Below are positions 58,472 through 64,000 of a stretch of DNA of 64,000 nt, piece by piece. The stretch is from Ziziphus jujuba (lineage: Eukaryota > Streptophyta > Magnoliopsida > Rosales > Rhamnaceae): positions 810,001 to 874,000 of the forward strand of contig NC_083383.1 in the NCBI RefSeq assembly GCF_031755915.1. The letters are read 5' to 3'. Numbering within the stretch: position 1 is the stretch's first letter; every line of letters starts with the position of its first letter. The notes beneath the pieces are model-generated. The model saw only the letters and a program-made list of their open reading frames with translations, was not told the DNA's origin and ran no database searches. Both the position numbers and the translations under genes were made by a program.

Positions 58472-61446
58472 ATGAAGGGAGCTGTACTGGTAGCTATTGC
58501 TGCTTCAATTGGCAACTTTCTGCAAGGCTGGGATAATGCAACAATTGCTGGTACTTCACAGATCAGTTTTTAATTATTGTGCAAATTTTCCAAGTCTTTA
58601 TTTATTTATTTATTTTTTTGGTTCTATTCGCTTTGTGCATTTGATGAAGTTCTAACTTCTAGTTACAGATGCTTCTCTGTTTTGCTTTCTTTTGCTGTTC
58701 ATTGATCCTTCTTAAATTTGATTTCTTGTCATATACTAGTATGAAACTTTAAACATATGCATGCAATTCATTTTGTATTTTTCAGGGGCTATTGTTTACA
58801 TAAAGGAGGATCTTGCATTGGAAACCACAATGGAAGGCCTTGTTGTGGCAATGTCACTGATTGGAGCGACGCTTATTACAACATGCTCAGGACCCATATC
58901 AGATTGGCTAGGTCGGCGGCCAATGTTAGTAGCCTCATCTGTACTTTATTTTGTAAGTGGGCTGGTAATGTTGTGGTCACCAAATGTGTATGTCCTATGC
59001 TTGGCAAGGCTTTTAGATGGGTTTGGAATTGGTCTGGCAGTAACTCTTGTGCCAATCTACATATCTGAGACAGCCCCATCGGATATAAGGGGTTCATTAA
59101 ATACTCTTCCACAGTTCACGGGTTCAGGTGGCATGTTTTTGTCATACTGTATGATTTTTGGGATGTCATTCACGACGTCACCAAGCTGGAAGTTGATGCT
59201 TGGGGTTCTTTCCATTCCCTCTCTTCTCTATTTTGCATTTACTGTGTTCTACTTGCCTGAATCTCCAAGATGGCTTGTGAGTAAAGGCAAGATGGTTGAG
59301 GCCAAAAAGGTTCTTCAGAAGCTACGCGGGGTGGAAGATGTTTCAGGTTTGTTACTTTTCGCTGATTTCCTAAATTACTACTGTCTGTATGTGAACATAA
59401 GAGCATAGCATTCTCAATTCTTGCTAATTAAATTGGCTCAGTTGCTGAATGGTCGATTTTCCTCTCTCAAACTGTGTTTGGGATATTTAGCACTTAGAGG
59501 TGTGGGAAAAGGCTAGAATTTTGGATTTAGGCCATGCCAAATCTTTCTCAAGAATAGTTGGTTGCAGGGGAAATGGCATTGCTGGTAGAAGGCCTTGGAG
59601 TTGGAGGTGAAACATCAATAGAAGAGTACATAATAGGTCCGGCTGATGAAGTTGCTGATGGTGAGGAACCTAGTGATAAGGACAAAATCAGGTTGTATGG
59701 ACCAGAACAAGGCCTTTCCTGGGTTGCAAAACCTGTTACAGGGCAGAGCTCTCTTGCCCTTCTCTCTCGCCAAGGAAGCCTGGCTAACCAAAGTGTGCCT
59801 CTTATGGACCCTCTTGTGACCTTATTTGGTAGTGTCCACGAAAAGCTTCCGGAGACAGCAAGTGCGCGAAGCATGTTTTTTCCAAACTTTGGCAGCATGT
59901 TTAGCACAGCGGATGCTCCTCGATCCAAAAATGAACAATGGGATGAAGAAAGCTTGCACAGAGACGGTGAGGGTTACACATCCGAGGCTGCTGGGGGAGA
60001 CTCTGATGACAATGTGCATAGCCCGTTGATCTCGCGCCAAACCACAAGCTTGGAAAAGGATATGCTCCCTCATGCTTCCCGCGGCAGCAGTCTGAGCATG
60101 AGGCGTCATAGCACACTCTTCCAGGGAACAGGGGAGACAGTTGGTGCTACCGGTATCGGCGGTGGCTGGCAGTTGGCGTGGAAATGGTCTGAGAAAGAAG
60201 GCGAGGATGGAAAGAAGGAAGGAGGGTTCAAGAGGATTTATTTGCGACAGGAGGATGTCCCAGCTGGGTCCCAACGTGGGTCCATCGTTTCACTTCCTGC
60301 TGCAGAAGGTGAGTTCATCCAGGCTGCTGCTCTTGTCAGCCAGCCCGCTCTGTATTCCAAGGAACTTCTGGATGCACATCCACTTGGACCTGCTATGCTT
60401 CACCCTTCCGAAACTGCCTCCAAATCTCCAATCTGGGCTGCTCTTCTTGAACCCGGGGTTAAGCATGCGTTATTTGTTGGAGTTGGAATTCAGATTCTTC
60501 AGCAGGTACTAACATTGATTTTTTCACTAATTTATCTTTACTGTTGATCAATGGAAAGGAAAGTGTTACTTCTCCGATTCATCACTTCATTGATTGGGTT
60601 TGAATGGTGTAGTTTTCTGGGATAAATGGGGTGCTCTACTACACCCCTCAAATTCTGGAAGAGGCAGGAGTAGAAGTTCTTCTTGCAGACCTTGGCATCG
60701 GTACGGAGTCCGCATCATTCCTTATAAGTGCATTAACCACCTTACTGATGCTTCCTTCCATAGGCATAGGCATGAGGCTCATGGATGACACCGGCCGAAG
60801 GTGATTTCCATTTTTTTTTTTTCCCCTCTACTCTTCTTTGCCTGCATTAAATTGTCAGGTCTTTCAATCAAATTACATCATCACATTTTTTTTTTTTTTG
60901 TACATATATATATATATATATATATGCTCTGTATAAAGCAGAAAGATAAATTCAATAGTAATTTTTAACAAAAGCAATGGTCTTTTTTTTTGCGGTTTCA
61001 GGCGGCTTCTGTTGACAACAATTCCGGTGCTGGTAGGGACGCTGGTAATCCTAGTGATAGGGAATGTGGTGGACATGGGGTCGGTCGTCCACGCAGTGAT
61101 CTCAACCGTATGTGTGATTGGGTATTTCTGCTGCTTCGTGATGGCTTATGGGCCAATTCCAAATATCCTGTGCTCTGAGATATTTCCTACAAGGGTTCGT
61201 GGCCTGTGCATTGCCATATGTGCGCTGGCGTATTGGATTGGAGATATTATTGTCACTTACACAGTCCCTGTAATGCTAACTTCAATTGGATTAGCAGGCA
61301 TCTTTGGCATTTATGCAGCTGTTTGTGTCATCTCTTGGGTATTTATCTTCTTGGAGGTTCCAGAAACCAAAGGCATGCCCCTCGAAGTCATCACTGAGTT
61401 CTTTGCTATTGGAGCAAGAAAAGCTCATGCTGCCAAGAACGAATGA
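58472..61446 (+). CDS. TST1: Tonoplast sugar transporter TST1/TMT1 (monosaccharide-sensing protein), 5 coding exons
   Basis: Exons 58472-58550, 58786-59346, 59568-60505, 60613-60800, 61002-61446, giving 736 aa. This is a sugar-porter MFS protein split by an unusually long hydrophilic loop of about 300 residues between TM6 and TM7, the hallmark of TST/TMT proteins. Markers: MKGAVLVAIAASIGNFLQGW, DWLGRRPM, PESPRWLVSKG, the loop with EYIIGPADEV, SRQTTSLEKD and SMRRHSTLFQG (probable regulatory phosphosites), then QQFSGINGVLYYTPQILEEA, LLLTTIPVLVG, and VPETKGMPLEVITEFF near the end. It loads sugars into the vacuole in exchange for protons. The MKGA start and loop favour TST1 over TST2. In Arabidopsis TMT1 also sits between MCD1 and XCP2. 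Confidence 0.95.
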
Positions 61447-62102
61447 AGGATTTGTCTTTCTTTTCTATTCGTGGTTCAATTTTGACATTGTATAGTTTAA
61501 AATTTAAATTGTTTGGAGATCACCTCACTAAGGAGGTTATAACGAGTCGAGTGGTTTTGATTATGCCGTGTTTCTTAACAATGGGGAGTACTTAATACGA
61601 AATCTTTTTAAATAAAAGCATTCAACAATCTCAGTATGCTGAAACTGAGCCAATTCTGTGGTAGAGTACGAAATTATTGTTTTACACCACCATCGGGATG
61701 GTGACAGGAAAAATAAGATATGATATTAATAAACAACTACATGTTCCAATTAAACTAACAAGATCAAAAACAATTCCATCCAAAAAAAAAAAAAAAACAA
61801 AAAATAAATAAAAAAATAAAAAATCTACACGTATAACGAGTTTGTTTATAAAACGTGAAACAGAGCAAAACTTGTTACGCAACATACAACTTTACAATGA
61901 ACATGGTTTAGGTAAGACTCTCTAGAGAATAAAATTGCATTCCGCAAACAGTTTATACAAGGATATGAAACCAAACGATTCTATTTACAGTCCACCCTTC
62001 ACTTTTACCAGGACCTGTCTTGTAGATATTAAAATGCCAGCAATCATTGCCAAGTCTTTGGAAAATGAGAACAATAAAATAGGACAGATGAAGATGCACT
62101 AC
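61447..62102. other. Convergent 3' region between TST1 and MCD1
   Basis: About 650 bp with the 3' UTRs of both convergent genes and an A-rich stretch at 61781-61830. No gene or notable repeat. Confidence 0.5.
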
Positions 62103-63783
62103 TTATGGTTTCTGCATTTCCTCTGATTCTGATAAGGGAGGCTTGCTGCTACTTGCATGATCATTCAAAAAGTTTTCTTCACCACGTTCTATTGGCTTTG
62201 AATATGATTTGAATGCTCTCTCAAAATCTTTAGCATTGCCGGGCTCGATCACTAATTTGTTCAGCTTTTGGTCCTATAGAAAAGCAAAAACACTTACCAT
62301 GAATTATACCTCCAAGACAATGAGTATGGATAATAAATTAAGAACATTTTCACTACGAAAGCTGAGGAGGGGGGATAATAGCTTTTCTTTCTAGAAATAA
62401 ACACTAAAGCAAGGTTAACAGTACTTACACTATGTAAAGCTTCAAGCTTTCTCTGCAGTGCATCATGCTCAGCTTGAATGCGGAATGGAACACCATGTTT
62501 TTGATATACATTGTTTTGTGCTAAATCTTCATCAATGTCACTAGCAGTGGTGGCGAATGGATGATTTGCAGGAATCCACCTTACCGTATCAGGGTCAACA
62601 TCTGGAGGTATAGAATCCCCCTCCTTAAGGAATATCGTTGGTCTCTTCCATTGGTATGCTCGTGATCTCCTTTTCTGATGTATAGCTTGTTCCTCTTCCG
62701 TAAGGGTAACTGGGGCTAGGCGGTAAACCTTTCCACACATCTCTACGGTTGAATTGTTCTTACCCACCTTCACCAGTGGATTATCGAATGGGTCATCATA
62801 CTTAAGAGGCCTTGATCTGTAAAAGTCATTGTAAAAATAAAAAAACAAAACCTATCACTTGTGTGCAACAAGCAGTTATATAAACAAACTTTTGGCAAGT
62901 AAAAAGGCATCAACTTTACACAAGATAACAGGCAGATCTTTAAAAAATGCGTTTTCAAAGGAAACATCACACAGAAAAAAACCTAACACAAAAGCATTTG
63001 ATAACAGGGTTTAAGGATTGGAACCATACATGCCTCTTCTATCAGATCTCAGTTGGCCACGTCTGACTAAATCAGCTACAGAGCCAGGACGGCTATACCT
63101 TGACTTCCTCACCATATAAACTCTCACAGCCATTACCAAAAATGCTGTTGCAATACATATCCCAATTGCAAAATGGGATCCCATACGTTGTCTCATCTAA
63201 TTGAAATACCCATCCAAAAAGAAAAAACAAAAGCCCCAATACCTTAGAATCAGCGTGCCATTTCTATATCAAAAACCCAATATTCAGGAAGGAAAAAGAA
63301 AAAGCAATACGAACAAGCTTTTTTTTACCCCGAAAACAATGGGAGGAAAGGAGCTGATCATTCCTTGCAATTTGCGAACTGGGTCTTGGATAATCGTAGT
63401 CTCAGCTTCACTCTTCACTGTCTCATCTTGGGAACTCTGGTCCTCGCAACCAGAGTTTGCGGAACGGTCAATGGCTCTCAGCACAAACATTTGTCTGAGC
63501 GACAATCGCCGAGTCCAGTTAAGTCGACCATAACTCGAGCTAACCTCTGGTCTGAGCTCTACAACATATGAAGGAATGTGGTGCTTGGAGCCCAAAATTG
63601 AGGGCTACAATTTCAAATTCAAATCCCAAAAACAAAAAAAAAAAAAACAAAAAAAATGGTAAGAAATCATCTGACTAACGACGAAAGCTGTCAATTTTTC
63701 GATTTTCTAAATTAAAGGAAAAGGACTGAGAAACTTGCCTGAAAAGGAAGGGATTGGAATTGAATAGTCCAAATCGAAGTCAT
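62103..63783 (-). CDS. MCD1: MCD1, chloroplast division-site protein, 5 exons
   Basis: Exons in transcript order: 63783-63739, 63604-63329, 63196-63030, 62816-62429, 62273-62103, giving 348 aa with all phases closing, almost exactly the length of Arabidopsis MCD1. The N-terminus (MTSIWTIQFQSLPFQ, then a basic/Ser-rich stretch) suits a chloroplast transit peptide. A transmembrane segment follows at about 116-137 (FAIGICIATAFLVMAVRVYM). The rest is a conserved stromal region with ADLVRRGQLRSDRRGISRPL, NNSTVEMCGKVYRLAPVTL, SRAYQWKRPTIFLKEGD, VDPDTVRWIPANHPFATT and a coiled-coil-like HGVPFRIQAEHDALQRKLEA. MCD1 is an inner-envelope protein that restricts FtsZ ring placement together with MinD and ARC6. 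Intron 1 appears to start with GC (CAG/GCAAGT, the exact GC-AG consensus). Position next to TST1 matches At1g20830-20840. Confidence 0.85.
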
Positions 63784-64000
63784 CGGAGAATGACGATGGA
63801 ATGCTTCAATTTCATTCCCGGAAACAAGATTGCATCGAATGGGAAAATTGAGGTATTCGCTGAGCCTGAGAATTTGGGATTAGGGTTTTGAAGAAGAGAT
63901 CGCAATGTGGAAAGTGAATTAACATCACAAATCCAGTCAGGCAATTCTTCCTATGGGTGTAGTGATGCTTACACTTCGCTAGGAAATATTATTATTATTC
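63784..64000. other. MCD1 leader and upstream edge of the window
   Basis: The bases just upstream of the MCD1 start are GC-balanced and likely 5' untranslated leader, including a short upstream ATG frame that stops quickly. The final 20 bases enter an ATT repeat. Confidence 0.4.

Noticed and set aside
59822..60274. 150-codon minus-strand frame opposite the TST1 loop exon
   Set aside because: Antisense shadow of the TST1 hydrophilic loop; no domain and no promoter.
1..64000. CRISPR arrays, bacterial-type operons, phage or organelle insertions
   Set aside because: Spliced nuclear plant genes throughout; no regularly spaced repeats and no block with organelle-like coding content were seen.

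Overview
This is nuclear DNA from a flowering plant, almost certainly a eudicot. It is AT-rich, with many poly(A/T), (TA)n, (CT)n and ATT-type tracts. Genes are spliced through short GT-AG introns, and their products are plant-specific: a chloroplast-targeted PsbP-domain protein, a CUC3-type NAC factor, a xylem cysteine peptidase, a tonoplast sugar transporter and a chloroplast-division protein. I rebuilt exon structures by eye from reading frame, splice sites and phase. Coordinates given for spliced genes span start codon to stop codon, and exon limits are in each entry.

Layout. 1-5 kb: a cinnamoyl-CoA-reductase-like gene (+), followed by an isolated copy of its last exon. 8-11 kb: an RRM RNA-binding protein (+). 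12.5-15 kb: SWI3B (+). 15.3-17.1 kb: PsbP-domain protein PPD3 (-). 19.9-24.5 kb: AHL10 (+). 25.2-27.9 kb: an SDR42E/3beta-HSD-like dehydrogenase (-). 29.6-30.3 kb: a small HMA-domain protein (-). 33.6-36.7 kb: a decayed IDM3-like alpha-crystallin-domain pseudogene abutted by a 5'-truncated L1-type LINE. 37.8-38.4 kb: a short intact alpha-crystallin-domain paralogue (+). 41-43.1 kb: a PHT1;8/9-type phosphate transporter (+). 43.9-45.4 kb: xylem cysteine peptidase XCP2 (-). 50.7-53.4 kb: CUC3 (+). 55.7-56.7 kb: two short unrecognised genes (-). 58.5-61.4 kb: tonoplast sugar transporter TST1/TMT1 (+). 62.1-63.8 kb: chloroplast division factor MCD1 (-).

The genes do not form one pathway; they are linked by ancestry. 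From memory of Arabidopsis locus numbers, the window merges three Arabidopsis segments: At2g33590-33630 (CCR-like, SWI3B, AHL10, SDR), At1g76420-76470 (CUC3, PHT1;9, HSP20-like, PPD3, RRM, CCR-like) and At1g20830-20870 (MCD1, TMT1, XCP2, PHT1;8, HSP20-like). It therefore looks like an unfractionated version of a block that Arabidopsis split after genome duplications. This conserved order supports several orthology calls.

The most unusual items are a perfect 110-bp palindrome at 32872-32981, the IDM3-like pseudogene plus LINE beside an intact short paralogue, two GC-AG introns, the orphan CCR-like exon, and an HMA protein that has lost its metal-binding cysteines. I saw no CRISPR array, operon-like cluster, confident RNA gene or clearly new biological system.
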